Origin: Lachnoclostridium sp. UBA5890
Lineage (GTDB): Bacteria; Bacillota; Clostridia; Lachnospirales; Lachnospiraceae
Direction of reading: 5' to 3'
Assembly: GCA_002431395.1 (NCBI GenBank)
Contig: DJEU01000020.1
Location: 15,639-47,945, forward strand
Length of the DNA stretch: 32,307 bases
The stretch's first letter is position 1, and each line of letters opens with the position of its first letter. This document shows positions 23,895 through 31,675 of the stretch, piece by piece. Both the position numbers and the translations under genes were made by a program. The notes under the pieces were generated by a model. That model saw only the letters and a list, made by a program, of their open reading frames with translations. It had not been told where the DNA came from and searched no databases.

Positions 23895-25111
23895 AGGTCA
23901 AAATCCGGATCTGTGTTTCCGGCGTATTTTCCATACTGGCATGCATCCTGCTTTGCTATTTTCGGAACATTTTTTCCTTTAAATATCAACTTTTTCGTTG
24001 TCACCTGCAATGCATTTTTTCCAATGCTTTTTACAGATTTTGGAATAACAAGTTGATTAAAGCCACAACTTTCAAACGTTCCCGCCTTTATCGTACGAAG
24101 TGACTTTGGCAGATCAATCTTTCGCAAACTGTAACAGTTGCGGAATGTCTCTTTTTCAAGTGTGGTTAATTTCTTTGGCAGTACGACACGTTCCAATTCA
24201 TAACAACCATCAAAGGCATTTGCTCCTACTTTTTTCACACTTTTCGGGATTTCCACATCTGCTAATTTACTACAATACATAAACGCGCCCTCTTCAATCT
24301 CCTCAAGGGAATCCGGCAATGTAACATCTTTTATCCGGGAAAATGCCAGACTTTTCTTTGCAAGTTTCTTCATTTTTCCCTGAATAAATACCGTTTCTAC
24401 TGTTGTATTTCCATAAAATGCATTTGCCGCTATCTGCGTTGTCTTTTTGGGAAGCATCAATGTACCTTTTGCCACTCCGGCATACAAAAGTTTTTTACCA
24501 TTTTTCGTATACAGTGCCCCTGCCTTTTCCATCATATACGGATTTTTCGCTGACACTTTAATCCTACGAAGTTTCGTGCAATTTTCAAATGCACCTTTTT
24601 CTATCTTCTCCAAACTTTTTGGCAGTTCTAATGCCGTCAAATCGGATCCGTGAAATGCTTCGCCGGCAATCGTTTTAACTCCATCTGCAATCTTTACCGT
24701 TCCGGACTGTTTGCTGCTAAACACTACCGTTTTCCCATCTGCTGTATAAAGTATATTGTATTTCACCTTATAAACAGGGTTCCCCGGTGCAACTTCCAGC
24801 TCTTTGTCTCCCCAATTCACCCCACCAAAATCAATCTGCTTAACCGTAGCCGGAATAACAATTTTTTTCGCATAGAAAATGCCACCCTTCACAGCTGTGA
24901 CCGTATAAGTTTTTCCATTTACTTCCACTTTTTCCGGAATCCTATATGTTTCTTTCTGTTCATTATCCGTTATACTTTCCAGCGAAACGGTCTGTCCATC
25001 CGCATTTACTTCATAAAATGCCTTATCCTTTTCAACAGTCTCCGCATATACCCGCGGCGAAAGGATTAAACATAACATTAATGAAAGTAACAATAGTATT
25101 GATTTCTTCAT
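23798..25111 (-). CDS. Secreted BspA-like leucine-rich-repeat protein, C-terminus frameshifted
   Basis: As read, this is a 437-residue exported protein. Residues 1-23 form a signal peptide (cleavage after VYA). From about residue 60 to 400 it is a run of LRR_5 (BspA/TpLRR) repeats, with units such as LPDSLEEIEEGAFMYCSKL and IPKSVKKVGANAFDGCYEL. It is a close paralogue of the 456-residue protein at 28684-30054, down to KGKKVPQIA-type sequence near the end. The final 40 or so residues do not match: they are out of frame after a C6 run at 23889-23894. Deleting one base gives a 452-residue protein ending at 23752 that aligns with the paralogue to the end. No LPXTG, SLH or choline-binding anchor is seen. 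BspA-like proteins are often surface adhesins; the role here is unknown. Confidence 0.85.
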   Translation of the reverse strand: MKKSILLLLSLMLCLILSPRVYAETVEKDKAFYEVNADGQTVSLESITDNEQKETYRIPEKVEVNGKTYTVTAVKGGIFYAKKIVIPATVKQIDFGGVNWGDKELEVAPGNPVYKVKYNILYTADGKTVVFSSKQSGTVKIADGVKTIAGEAFHGSDLTALELPKSLEKIEKGAFENCTKLRRIKVSAKNPYMMEKAGALYTKNGKKLLYAGVAKGTLMLPKKTTQIAANAFYGNTTVETVFIQGKMKKLAKKSLAFSRIKDVTLPDSLEEIEEGAFMYCSKLADVEIPKSVKKVGANAFDGCYELERVVLPKKLTTLEKETFRNCYSLRKIDLPKSLRTIKAGTFESCGFNQLVIPKSVKSIGKNALQVTTKKLIFKGKNVPKIAKQDACQYGKYAGNTDPDFDLGGCAAGLYRHSVSDAAWYWKGKRAGREYRKI

Positions 25112-25164
25112 AGAAAAGCCTCCTTTTTGGGAAAACGACTCTTGCCACTTACTTGTTTTACTTC

Positions 25165-25173
25165 ATTATAGCA
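25165..25173 (-). promoter_or_regulatory. Extended -10 promoter for the first LRR_5 gene
   Basis: On the minus strand the sequence TGCTATAAT is a perfect extended -10 element (TATAAT at 25165-25170). It lies about 55 bases before the start at 25111, just after the stop codon of the upstream gene, whose 3' end would hold any -35 region. Confidence 0.65.
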
Positions 25174-25177
25174 TGAT

Positions 25178-25990
25178 TTAATACACACTATAATCCTCCA
25201 TCATTTTATAACCATATGAAACATCTTTGCTCTTTGTCGGCTTAAGTGTTATCACATTTCCGCTATTTTTCACTTTTAATTTTTTCTGCAGAAAACCTTC
25301 GCTATAAATTTTAAGTTTCTTTTTTGTTTTCTTATACCATTTTTTAGATACCTTTACTGAGGTGTCTTTTGTAATTGATAATTCTCGTAAAGCAGTCAAT
25401 TGTGACAGATCAATCTGTTTATTTGCAGCGTAATACTCCAACTTTTTAATTTTGTTCTTTGCCGCAAATTTCACCTTACAGCTTTGTTCCGGGAACTTGA
25501 AAAAAGTCTTTTCTTCCATTTCCCCTGTTTTTAAGTTTGTCAGATAACTTTCTTCGCCATTTTGCACTGCAACTTCCGTTAATTCTTTGTTTTGAGACAA
25601 ATCCAAAGTCTTAATCTTCGTATTTCGAATGACTATTTTTGTTAGTTTTTTATTTTTAGTAACCTTTAAACTTTTAGTGTCACAATTATCCAATACCAAT
25701 GTCTTTAATTTTTTGGCTTTAGACATATCCAGTTTTTCAATCGAAATTCCCTGCAATGTTATAGATTCCATTTTTTCCATCTTTGACATCTTTTCAATTT
25801 CTGCTTGAGTAAGCTTTACGCATCCGCTGTTTTCATATAGACCATTTAACACCTCAGCTTTTTTGCTTTCATTGTCAACACGTACATCTACCTCTTCTTT
25901 GGATACCGCCTCCGCCATACCTGGTTTTGAAATAGCAATCGCAGAAACTACTACCAAACCACCCAATAACATCATAATGCTTTTCTTCAT
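25178..25990 (-). CDS. Small secreted Lys-rich LRR-like protein without EF-hand
   Basis: This 270-residue exported protein has a signal peptide in residues 1-28, nearly identical to that of the 379-residue protein at 26181-27320. Residues 60-150 carry irregular leucine-rich repeats of about 22 residues (LKTLVLDNCDTKSLKVTKNK, then LTKIVIRNTKIKTLDLSQNK). The rest is basic and beta-rich, with a KKWYKKTKKKLKIY segment that recurs in the two larger relatives. It lacks the N-terminal NFP/EF-hand part of those relatives and seems a shortened member. The ribosome site GAGGAAG precedes the ATG. The conserved regulatory block lies upstream. Function is unknown; no cell-wall anchor is seen, so it may be released or held by charge. 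Confidence 0.8.
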   Translation of the reverse strand: MKKSIMMLLGGLVVVSAIAISKPGMAEAVSKEEVDVRVDNESKKAEVLNGLYENSGCVKLTQAEIEKMSKMEKMESITLQGISIEKLDMSKAKKLKTLVLDNCDTKSLKVTKNKKLTKIVIRNTKIKTLDLSQNKELTEVAVQNGEESYLTNLKTGEMEEKTFFKFPEQSCKVKFAAKNKIKKLEYYAANKQIDLSQLTALRELSITKDTSVKVSKKWYKKTKKKLKIYSEGFLQKKLKVKNSGNVITLKPTKSKDVSYGYKMMEDYSVY

Positions 25991-26032
25991 AAATTCTTCC
26001 TCGCTTTCGTTTTTTAGTATAACATACCTTTT
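25914..26032 (-). repeat. Promoter plus signal-peptide cassette, copy 1
   Basis: This 119-base stretch runs from the extended -10 promoter through the ribosome site and start codon to the end of the signal peptide. It matches 27244-27361 with about four substitutions and one single-base gap. The mature coding sequences beyond it differ widely. Confidence 0.8.
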
Positions 26033-26086
26033 CTATAAAATCACCATTTTTTGACAGACAACAATTTTGGGATAGACGACAAAAAT
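25999..26086 (-). promoter_or_regulatory. Conserved upstream block A (extended -10 and candidate operator)
   Basis: Reading on the minus strand, the block has TTTTTGTCGTCTATCC, a second TTGTCTGTCAAAAAATGG element, GTGATTTTATAGAAAAGG, and the extended -10 TGTTATACT (TATACT at 26016-26021), then the ribosome site CGAGGAAG. The same order occurs at 28617-28702 and 31676-31770, and in part at 27328-27360. There is no clear -35 box, so an activator at the TTGTC elements is plausible. The two TTGTC elements begin 21 bases apart, as in LytTR-type sites; that is inference. Confidence 0.65.
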
Positions 26087-26100
26087 ATTTCTATTAATTG

Positions 26101-26128
26101 TGCTGCTTGAGAATATTCCCAAGCAGCA
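26101..26128 (-). terminator. Hairpin after the 379-residue LRR gene, possible terminator
   Basis: TGCTGCTTG and CAAGCAGCA pair, and with an inner GAAT/ATTC and one G-U pair the minus-strand stem extends to about 14 bp. It begins some 50 bases after the upstream gene's stop. The U-rich stretch after it is weak and delayed, so termination is likely but not certain. Confidence 0.6.
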
Positions 26129-26180
26129 TAACTGAAATAGTTCTTTTTGTTATATCGGTCTCCTTAAACAACCGAATTCA

Positions 26181-27320
26181 TTACAATATCGTCACTTTTT
26201 TCTTTGATGCCTTTACCTTCTTTTGATTAATACCGTTTTTCACAAATACACAAGCCCAATTCTTTTTATTAAATGTTTTTCGAACCCAGCTTGATTTTGC
26301 TTTGATGCGAGTTGTTTTTAATGTATGTAAATCTTCTAATTTTGTAAGATTCCGGACATCTAAACTGGTATTATCAACAAAATAGTAAAGTGTAGCAATG
26401 TTATTTTTCTTCGGAAACCGTATCTTACAACTAACTTTTTTCTTTGGTTGATAATAGTAATATCCGGACTTCTTTTCGCGCTTTGGTTTTCCTGTATACA
26501 CCTTGACAGAAGTAAGTTTTGTATTCTTTCTTAAATCCAGTGAAGCCGGAGTTATATTAGCCAATTCAATGTCTTTCAAAGCTTTATGCTTTGACAAATC
26601 CAAGGCTTTCATTGTCTGATTTGTTCCATCCGGCAAAATAATACGAAGCACTTCTAAGTTTGGCATATCTGACACATTTAAACCTTTAGATGGAATCTTA
26701 ATATTTATCATATGAAAATAGCTCAACTGCGCAAGTGGAATTTCCTGCTGAATTTTTTCATAAGAAACTGCTCCATAACGTGAACTTTTTACCCAAACTT
26801 TTTTCAAATTTGCGTTATTTTTCAATGAACCCTTTTGTATACTGTAATCTCTTATCAAAATTTCTTCCAGATTAAACAGATATTCTATTCCTGTAATATC
26901 CATAACCTCTGCCGGACGCCCTGTAGAAAAATCCGTTAGTGAAACAGAAAATGTTTTTTTACTTGCGCTTTTAACTCGTCCCTCATCTGGCGTAACAGAT
27001 ATCCCAGGTGCATATCCGTACCAATGTTCTGAAAATTTCATGTCCGTATACCACCAAGTATCTTTATATCCCACACCTCCAATTTCTGCATAATAGACAT
27101 CCTCACGTTCTGCTTTGCTCAAAATCCCATCTTTGTTGACATCAAGAAATTTTTCTACATTTTTTCTGAAATTCTCATCCGGAAAATGCGCCTCATCTAT
27201 CAACACATCCTCCATATACTTTGCCTCTGTTTGTGCAGCCTGAGCCATACTTGGTTTTGAAATAGCAATCGCGGAAACTACTGCCAAACCACCCAATAAC
27301 ATCATAATGCTTTTCTTCAT
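26181..27320 (-). CDS. Secreted EF-hand/leucine-rich-repeat protein
   Basis: This 379-residue exported protein starts with a signal peptide (residues 1-29) shared with its downstream neighbour. Residues 39-75 hold the IDEAHFPDENFR segment followed by one calcium-type EF-hand loop DVNKDGILSKAE (residues 60-71, with Asp60, Asn62, Asp64 and Glu71 in place). This 'IDE-NFP plus EF-hand' start is common on clostridial LRR surface proteins. Residues 120-300 carry leucine-rich units such as LEVLRIILPDGTNQTMKALD. The C-terminus is basic and ends KKVKASKKKVTIL. Gly/Tyr/Trp-rich residues lie around 85-105. No anchor motif is visible. The role is unknown; adhesion or binding at the surface is plausible. 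Confidence 0.83.
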   Translation of the reverse strand: MKKSIMMLLGGLAVVSAIAISKPSMAQAAQTEAKYMEDVLIDEAHFPDENFRKNVEKFLDVNKDGILSKAEREDVYYAEIGGVGYKDTWWYTDMKFSEHWYGYAPGISVTPDEGRVKSASKKTFSVSLTDFSTGRPAEVMDITGIEYLFNLEEILIRDYSIQKGSLKNNANLKKVWVKSSRYGAVSYEKIQQEIPLAQLSYFHMINIKIPSKGLNVSDMPNLEVLRIILPDGTNQTMKALDLSKHKALKDIELANITPASLDLRKNTKLTSVKVYTGKPKREKKSGYYYYQPKKKVSCKIRFPKKNNIATLYYFVDNTSLDVRNLTKLEDLHTLKTTRIKAKSSWVRKTFNKKNWACVFVKNGINQKKVKASKKKVTIL

Positions 27321-27361
27321 AAATTTTTCCTCGCTTTCTTTTTTAGTATAACATACCTTTT
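27244..27361 (-). repeat. Promoter plus signal-peptide cassette, copy 2
   Basis: This matches 25914-26032 over 118 bases. Similarity ends just past the -10 box, where the sequence is the coding end of the upstream gene. The copy therefore carries the start module but not the distal TTGTC elements. Confidence 0.8.
27328..27360 (-). promoter_or_regulatory. Conserved upstream block B, truncated
   Basis: The extended -10 TGTTATACT (TATACT at 27345-27350) and the ribosome site are kept, but the TTGTC elements of blocks A, C and D are missing. The -10 box overlaps the stop codon of the preceding gene (TAA at 27343-27345). The following gene may thus escape the control acting on its relatives. Confidence 0.6.
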
Positions 27362-27741
27362 ACAACATCGTATATATTTCGATCCGCTTGAAATACACCT
27401 TGCCCTTTTACACCAACGTTTCCATTTTTATATAAGATTACTTGTCTTTCTCCCGAATCGCCTTCAAAATTCATCGCTAAATATTTGTCCGCATCGCTTT
27501 TCTCTGTCATTTTTTCAAGACTAAGATCAGATAGTTCTGCAAATATTTGCTTTATTGTGACTCTGCAAGTAATTTGTTTTTCTCTGTCCCCGTGAACAGT
27601 CACACGATGCAAGTTATCCTCATAAAAATCACGTGTAAAAATTTCATTGCGATATTTTAATGAAATATCACTCAAGGTTAAATTCGGATACACTTTTACA
27701 CAGCATTTAAAATTCTTTTTTCCTATTGTCGCCGTAATCAC
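27343..27741 (-). pseudogene. Frameshift-separated C-terminal part of the Big2/LRR protein
   Basis: This 132-codon reading begins at a GTG with no ribosome site, inside the end of the upstream reading frame. It starts ITATIGKKNFKCCVKVYPN, which is exactly the second half of a Big2 domain. The first half (VWKSRDLSIASVNKRGLILA) is at the end of 27707-28603 in another frame. Removing one T from the T8 run at 27754-27761 joins the two into a 419-residue protein. The remainder has no recognised domain and ends in GMLY, whose codons overlap the next gene's -10 box. It is best treated as part of the upstream gene. Confidence 0.75.
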
Positions 27742-28603
27742 TGTAACTCCGGATTTTTTTTGCCAAAATCAAGCCACGTTTGTTTACCGATGCTATAGAC
27801 AAATCTCTTGATTTCCATACAATATTTGCCTTATTTTTAGAATTTAAAATTCTAAGCTGACCTTTTTCGGTTTCCTTTAATATAAGTTGCTTGATGTTTA
27901 TTCTACTTGTATTTGTATTTTTCAGTCGTATCTTCTTCAATTTTGAATGAGAATAATTATTACTGTCACTATCGTATCTGTCTTCTGAGGTATCGTTCAC
28001 CACACCGTAATAAGACTTTCTCAGCATATGTCGTTGCATAAACCCAGAGGGTATTTCAATATTTTCAAATTGAATATAATACTTGTCTGTGTCAAGTTTT
28101 TTTGCACCAGCGATCTTTGTATTTTTCCCTTGAATAACAAGCGTACCTGCATTTGCATTTATCTTAAGTGTTAGTTTTTTTACATTCGGTCGAATTACAA
28201 TACGCGCCCCTGGACAGTCCGTAAACCAATCTCGTCCCAAATATATCTTATTATACTCTTTTCCAAAATTAACTTCCTGCAATTCTTCATTATTAGCAAA
28301 TGCAAACCGTCCAATGTTTTTTAGCGGAATACCCGCAATCTTAAGCATATGAATTCGACATCCTGCAAAAGCTGATTCACCGATCTTCGCCACTTTATAC
28401 TTGCCGATTTTATGTGGCACCTCATATTCAAGTGGAACATTATCTGCTTTCAATATTTTTATAGTTTTCTGCTTTGCATTGATAATTTCATACGTATACG
28501 TAACTCCTTTTTCTGTCTTTGTCGCTGCACAACTCACATTTGAATAACATAAAATTACAACAAAGCAAACGCATAACATAAATAGTCGATAAAAATACTT
28601 CAT
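27707..28603 (-). CDS. Secreted LRR_5/Big2 protein, frameshifted in the Big2 domain
   Basis: As read, this is a 298-residue exported protein with a signal peptide in residues 1-26 (cleavage near VSCA). Residues 30-120 resemble one or two LRR_5 units (AKIGESAFAGCRIHMLKIAG, then IGRFAFANNEELQEVNFGKE). Residues about 120-245 form a solenoid-like, beta-rich segment, and from about 250 a Big2 Ig-like domain begins (VWKSRDLSIASVNKRGLILA). The last 16 residues, after LAKK, are out of frame because of an A8 run on the minus strand at 27754-27761. With seven As the domain would continue in 27343-27741. The start at 28603 follows GAGGGGGAT. Conserved block C lies upstream. Function is unknown. Confidence 0.8.
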   Translation of the reverse strand: MKYFYRLFMLCVCFVVILCYSNVSCAATKTEKGVTYTYEIINAKQKTIKILKADNVPLEYEVPHKIGKYKVAKIGESAFAGCRIHMLKIAGIPLKNIGRFAFANNEELQEVNFGKEYNKIYLGRDWFTDCPGARIVIRPNVKKLTLKINANAGTLVIQGKNTKIAGAKKLDTDKYYIQFENIEIPSGFMQRHMLRKSYYGVVNDTSEDRYDSDSNNYSHSKLKKIRLKNTNTSRINIKQLILKETEKGQLRILNSKNKANIVWKSRDLSIASVNKRGLILAKKIRSYSDYGDNRKKEF

Positions 28604-28616
28604 AGGCAGTATCCCC

Positions 28617-28702
28617 CTCTTTCGTTTTTTAGTATAACATATCTTTTCTATAAAATCACCATTTTTTTGACAAGCGGCAAAATTTATGAATGAACGACAA
28701 AA
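28617..28702 (-). promoter_or_regulatory. Conserved upstream block C
   Basis: On the minus strand it has TTTTGTCGTTCATTC, CGCTTGTCAAAAAAATGG, GTGATTTTATAGAAAAG and the extended -10 TGTTATACT (TATACT at 28631-28636). Its distal part lies inside the last codons of the preceding 456-residue LRR_5 gene, so coding and control sequence overlap. It is the most diverged copy in the TTGTC elements. Confidence 0.6.
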
Positions 28703-30054
28703 GCGCTTTCTTTAATTGATTGATAACGCATCTTTTTGTCTAGTTTATTTCGGTATTCACTACATTTTCCTTTTGGTACTACTACAACACCAATTCCTCT
28801 AATAATATCATAATTAAACATTTCATCAAGATATTCCGGCACTTGCTGTCCCGCTTCATTTTCTCCAAACAAACACACTTCTTGATTGGCTATTTGCGGA
28901 ACTTTTTTTCCTTTAAATTTTAGAATACCAATTGTTGTCTCCAATGCATTTTTCTCAATTTTTTTAACCGATTTAGGTATTATAAGTTTTGTAAATCCAC
29001 AATTCTTAAATGCTCCACTTTTTATTATCTGAATTTTATTTGGCAAAACAATTTTACGCAATGAAGGACAATTCATAAAGGTATTTTTGTCTATTACTTT
29101 TATATTAGACGGCAACTTAACTTTTTCCAGTTTTCTACATCCAATAAATACATCCTTGTCAATTTTCTTAATTGACTCTGGAAAAACAACCTTTTTTAGA
29201 TTTTTGCACTCTCTAAATGCCCCTTTACCTACTATACGTAATGTTTCAGGAAGTTCTATATTCCGAATTCCGGAATATGCAAAACCTTCGTTTCCCAGTT
29301 TTTTCATCCTACCATTTATCACAACTTTTTTCACAGTTTGATTTCCAGCAAAAGCACACCTCTGAATTTCTATCGTCTTTTGTGGCAATATAAACGTTCC
29401 TTTTGCTACCCCTGCACTTAATAATTTTCTTTTGTTTTTACTATATATCGCACCATCCACTACCGTCATATAAGAATTACTCGAGGATATTTGAATTTTT
29501 TTCAGGTTTTTACAGTTTAAAAACATTTCCTTTTCAATATTCTTAAGGCTTGCAGGAAATATAATTTTTTGCACCCCACTTTCTGCAAATGCCTTTTCCT
29601 TAACAGTCTCCACACCATCAATAACATTTATTGTTCCGTCTTGTTTTCCACTTTTTAACAATGTTTTTTTATCAATCGAGTATAAAACATTATCTTTAAC
29701 CAAAAAACTTTGATTATTTGAATTTACCTCTAACTCAAAACGATATAAATCTGAAACTAATATTTTATTAACAGCATCCGAAAATACAAGTCTTTTTGCC
29801 TTTAGTTTCTTTACTGCATTCGAAGCTATTTCATTAACAATATACGTTTTCCCATTTACTGAAACTTCTCTAGGGAAAATATATTCCGCTTCATTAGGCG
29901 CCTCATTTCCCACATACTCTTCGTAAACAGCAGTCATTTTTCTGTCATTAAGATTATATCTTACATTCTCTTTAATGACAGTCTCTGCTAAACAACTTGG
30001 AGAAATCAATAAACAGGTACACAAAATCATTCCATATTTCAATATATTTTTCAT
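28684..30054 (-). CDS. Secreted BspA-like leucine-rich-repeat (LRR_5) protein
   Basis: This intact 456-residue exported protein has a signal peptide in residues 1-23 (cleavage after CLA). Residues about 60-395 are consecutive LRR_5 units, e.g. FPESIKKIDKDVFIGCRKL and LPSNIKVIDKNTFMNCPSL. The C-terminal 60 residues form a cap with GIGVVVVPKGKCSEYRNKLD. It is the best internal reference for the frameshifted paralogue at 23798-25111, with the same architecture and nearly the same length. The sequence is very Lys-rich and AT-rich. The ribosome site GAGAGGAAAAG precedes the ATG; block-type control sequence is not found upstream. BspA-like proteins elsewhere bind host or extracellular matrix targets; the target here is unknown. 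Confidence 0.87.
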   Translation of the reverse strand: MKNILKYGMILCTCLLISPSCLAETVIKENVRYNLNDRKMTAVYEEYVGNEAPNEAEYIFPREVSVNGKTYIVNEIASNAVKKLKAKRLVFSDAVNKILVSDLYRFELEVNSNNQSFLVKDNVLYSIDKKTLLKSGKQDGTINVIDGVETVKEKAFAESGVQKIIFPASLKNIEKEMFLNCKNLKKIQISSSNSYMTVVDGAIYSKNKRKLLSAGVAKGTFILPQKTIEIQRCAFAGNQTVKKVVINGRMKKLGNEGFAYSGIRNIELPETLRIVGKGAFRECKNLKKVVFPESIKKIDKDVFIGCRKLEKVKLPSNIKVIDKNTFMNCPSLRKIVLPNKIQIIKSGAFKNCGFTKLIIPKSVKKIEKNALETTIGILKFKGKKVPQIANQEVCLFGENEAGQQVPEYLDEMFNYDIIRGIGVVVVPKGKCSEYRNKLDKKMRYQSIKESAFVVHS

Positions 30055-30338
30055 AATCTTTTCCTCTCTATATTAATATTTTTATATCTGTAACAACTCA
30101 AAGAAAACATTATACAACAAATAATGATCATAACCACCTGCTTTGTTGTGGTTTTCTTTCTACATTCCAAAATACTTGAAAGAGTTTAACACCCACACCT
30201 CATTTACTAGTTCATCCTAGATATACTAAACTTTTCTGATACCTCCTACATTGTTTTTAGTATGGTGACAAGACAACTCCATTAACAACATAGGAGGGAA
30301 TTCACTCCTGTATGTAAAAAAACACTGAGACAATCACT
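30055..30338 (-). other. 284-base intergenic region with -10 box, weak hairpins and an orphan ribosome site
   Basis: On the minus strand a TATAAT at 30109-30114, 55 bases before the 456-residue LRR_5 gene, is its likely -10 box. Near 30132-30160 a 6-bp stem AACCAC/GTGGTT is followed on the plus strand by TTTTCTTT. Around 30290-30312 AGGAG-GAATTC-CTCCT forms an imperfect palindrome after the upstream gene. Between them a CATACTAAA-like -10 and a perfect AGGAGG (minus strand) are not followed by an open frame: the next ATG reads ATG AAC TAG. This may be a decayed gene start. Confidence 0.4.
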
Positions 30339-31667
30339 TTAATTCATCATTCGGAATGGATCCTCCTGATTCCAAGCAAGTGGATTATAAAGCCAGCTCC
30401 TGTCTCTCAAAAGTGGTGCCTGAACAGAGACTTTGTTTCTAACCACTTTTATGTTTTGAAATTTTGTTCGACTTCCTCTCACATAAAAGGATAACTTTTT
30501 CTTTTGATAACGTTCATACGTTTTTTTACTGATTTGTATCTTTTCTCCACCTTTTACCTGCAAATATTTCAATGACTGAAAATCAGACAGATCCGGAACT
30601 TTTTTCGATACTGTAAATTCCAAATGGCGAATTTTATTATCTTTTGCCACTTTAATTTTCTTAATATCCAAACTCTTTTTTGTTGCATACGTTACCTCTA
30701 CAAGCGGATTTTTCTTGTCACTCAAAATATCTCCCTCATACATTACATATTTCTTGCCTACCTTACGCTTTCGGTAATCTTCCTGCAGTTTTTTAACGTC
30801 AGAACTTGTTAATTTTCGCTTCTTATAGATATTTTTTATTGGCGTCAAATAATCCTGCCGTTTATATTTTCCGCTTATGATCAATTTTTCTAATTTTTTA
30901 TTTTTTCGCAGATCCAGGACTTCTGTCTCTGTATCTCGTAAAATAAGGCTTTTCAAATTTTTATTTGCACCAAGATCCAGTTTTTTAATCTCAGTAATCT
31001 GAAAAGGTTCGCAAAAAACAGTTTCTTTATCCAGACAGCCAAACTGTAATTTTTCCAAATTGACTGCTTCTTTCAATGAAAGCGTATCAAATTGATATCC
31101 ACATCCAAAACACAAGTTCTTGATTTGTGGAAGCGGCATTCGTTCTTTAAATTGTTTCCATTCTTCTTTTCCAAATGCGAATGCCTCATCTGTCCTCTTT
31201 GGAGCATATGTGTCTACCTGTTTGTCATCTCCAATGAACAAATCCGTTAGGTTCTTATTTTTCAATAAGGAGCCTTGCGTATAGCGGTATCCTAAAATTT
31301 TCAATTTTTTCAATTGTCCGAAATACTCTATTCCCTTTAAGGACAGCTTCTGACCTTCCTTCATGTGTTCTCCTGCATTTACATCTTTGTTATTAACTGT
31401 CGATATGATTGTCGCAAAAGAATACTCTTCTTTTTGAATAAGAGTTTTATCTAATTCTCCACACATGACAGACACTTCCGTCACACAATTACGCTCTTCC
31501 AGACTCAGTTTTCCATCTCCATTCTGATCAATTTTTCTTGCAAAATCACGCAATGCTTGTGATGGAAAATTTTGTTCATTGATCTCTATTAATTCTGCTG
31601 CTTGAGAGAAGTTCGCCGGCAGTAAAAATAGAATTAACAATAACGTAAATAAAATCGTTTTTTTCAT
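30339..31667 (-). CDS. Secreted EF-hand/leucine-rich-repeat protein (larger member)
   Basis: This 442-residue exported protein has a signal peptide in residues 1-24 (cleavage near SQA). IEINEQNFPSQALRDFARKI leads into one EF-hand loop, DQNGDGKLSLEE (residues 47-58, with Asp47, Asn49, Asp51 and Glu58). A GIEYFGQLKKLKILGY segment follows and then leucine-rich units such as LGANKNLKSLILRDTETEVL and LDLRKNKKLEKLI. The end is basic and finishes with an aromatic tail (RDRSWLYNPLAWNQEDPF). It is a paralogue of 26181-27320 and of the shorter 25178-25990. The start follows CGAGGAAAAA and block D is upstream. No wall anchor is seen. Function is unknown. Confidence 0.83.
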   Translation of the reverse strand: MKKTILFTLLLILFLLPANFSQAAELIEINEQNFPSQALRDFARKIDQNGDGKLSLEERNCVTEVSVMCGELDKTLIQKEEYSFATIISTVNNKDVNAGEHMKEGQKLSLKGIEYFGQLKKLKILGYRYTQGSLLKNKNLTDLFIGDDKQVDTYAPKRTDEAFAFGKEEWKQFKERMPLPQIKNLCFGCGYQFDTLSLKEAVNLEKLQFGCLDKETVFCEPFQITEIKKLDLGANKNLKSLILRDTETEVLDLRKNKKLEKLIISGKYKRQDYLTPIKNIYKKRKLTSSDVKKLQEDYRKRKVGKKYVMYEGDILSDKKNPLVEVTYATKKSLDIKKIKVAKDNKIRHLEFTVSKKVPDLSDFQSLKYLQVKGGEKIQISKKTYERYQKKKLSFYVRGSRTKFQNIKVVRNKVSVQAPLLRDRSWLYNPLAWNQEDPFRMMN

Positions 31668-31675
31668 AAATTTTT

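Noticed and set aside
26053..26058. TTGACA on the plus strand in the conserved blocks, as a plus-strand promoter
   Set aside because: No suitable -10 box follows at 16-18 bases and no plus-strand gene lies ahead.
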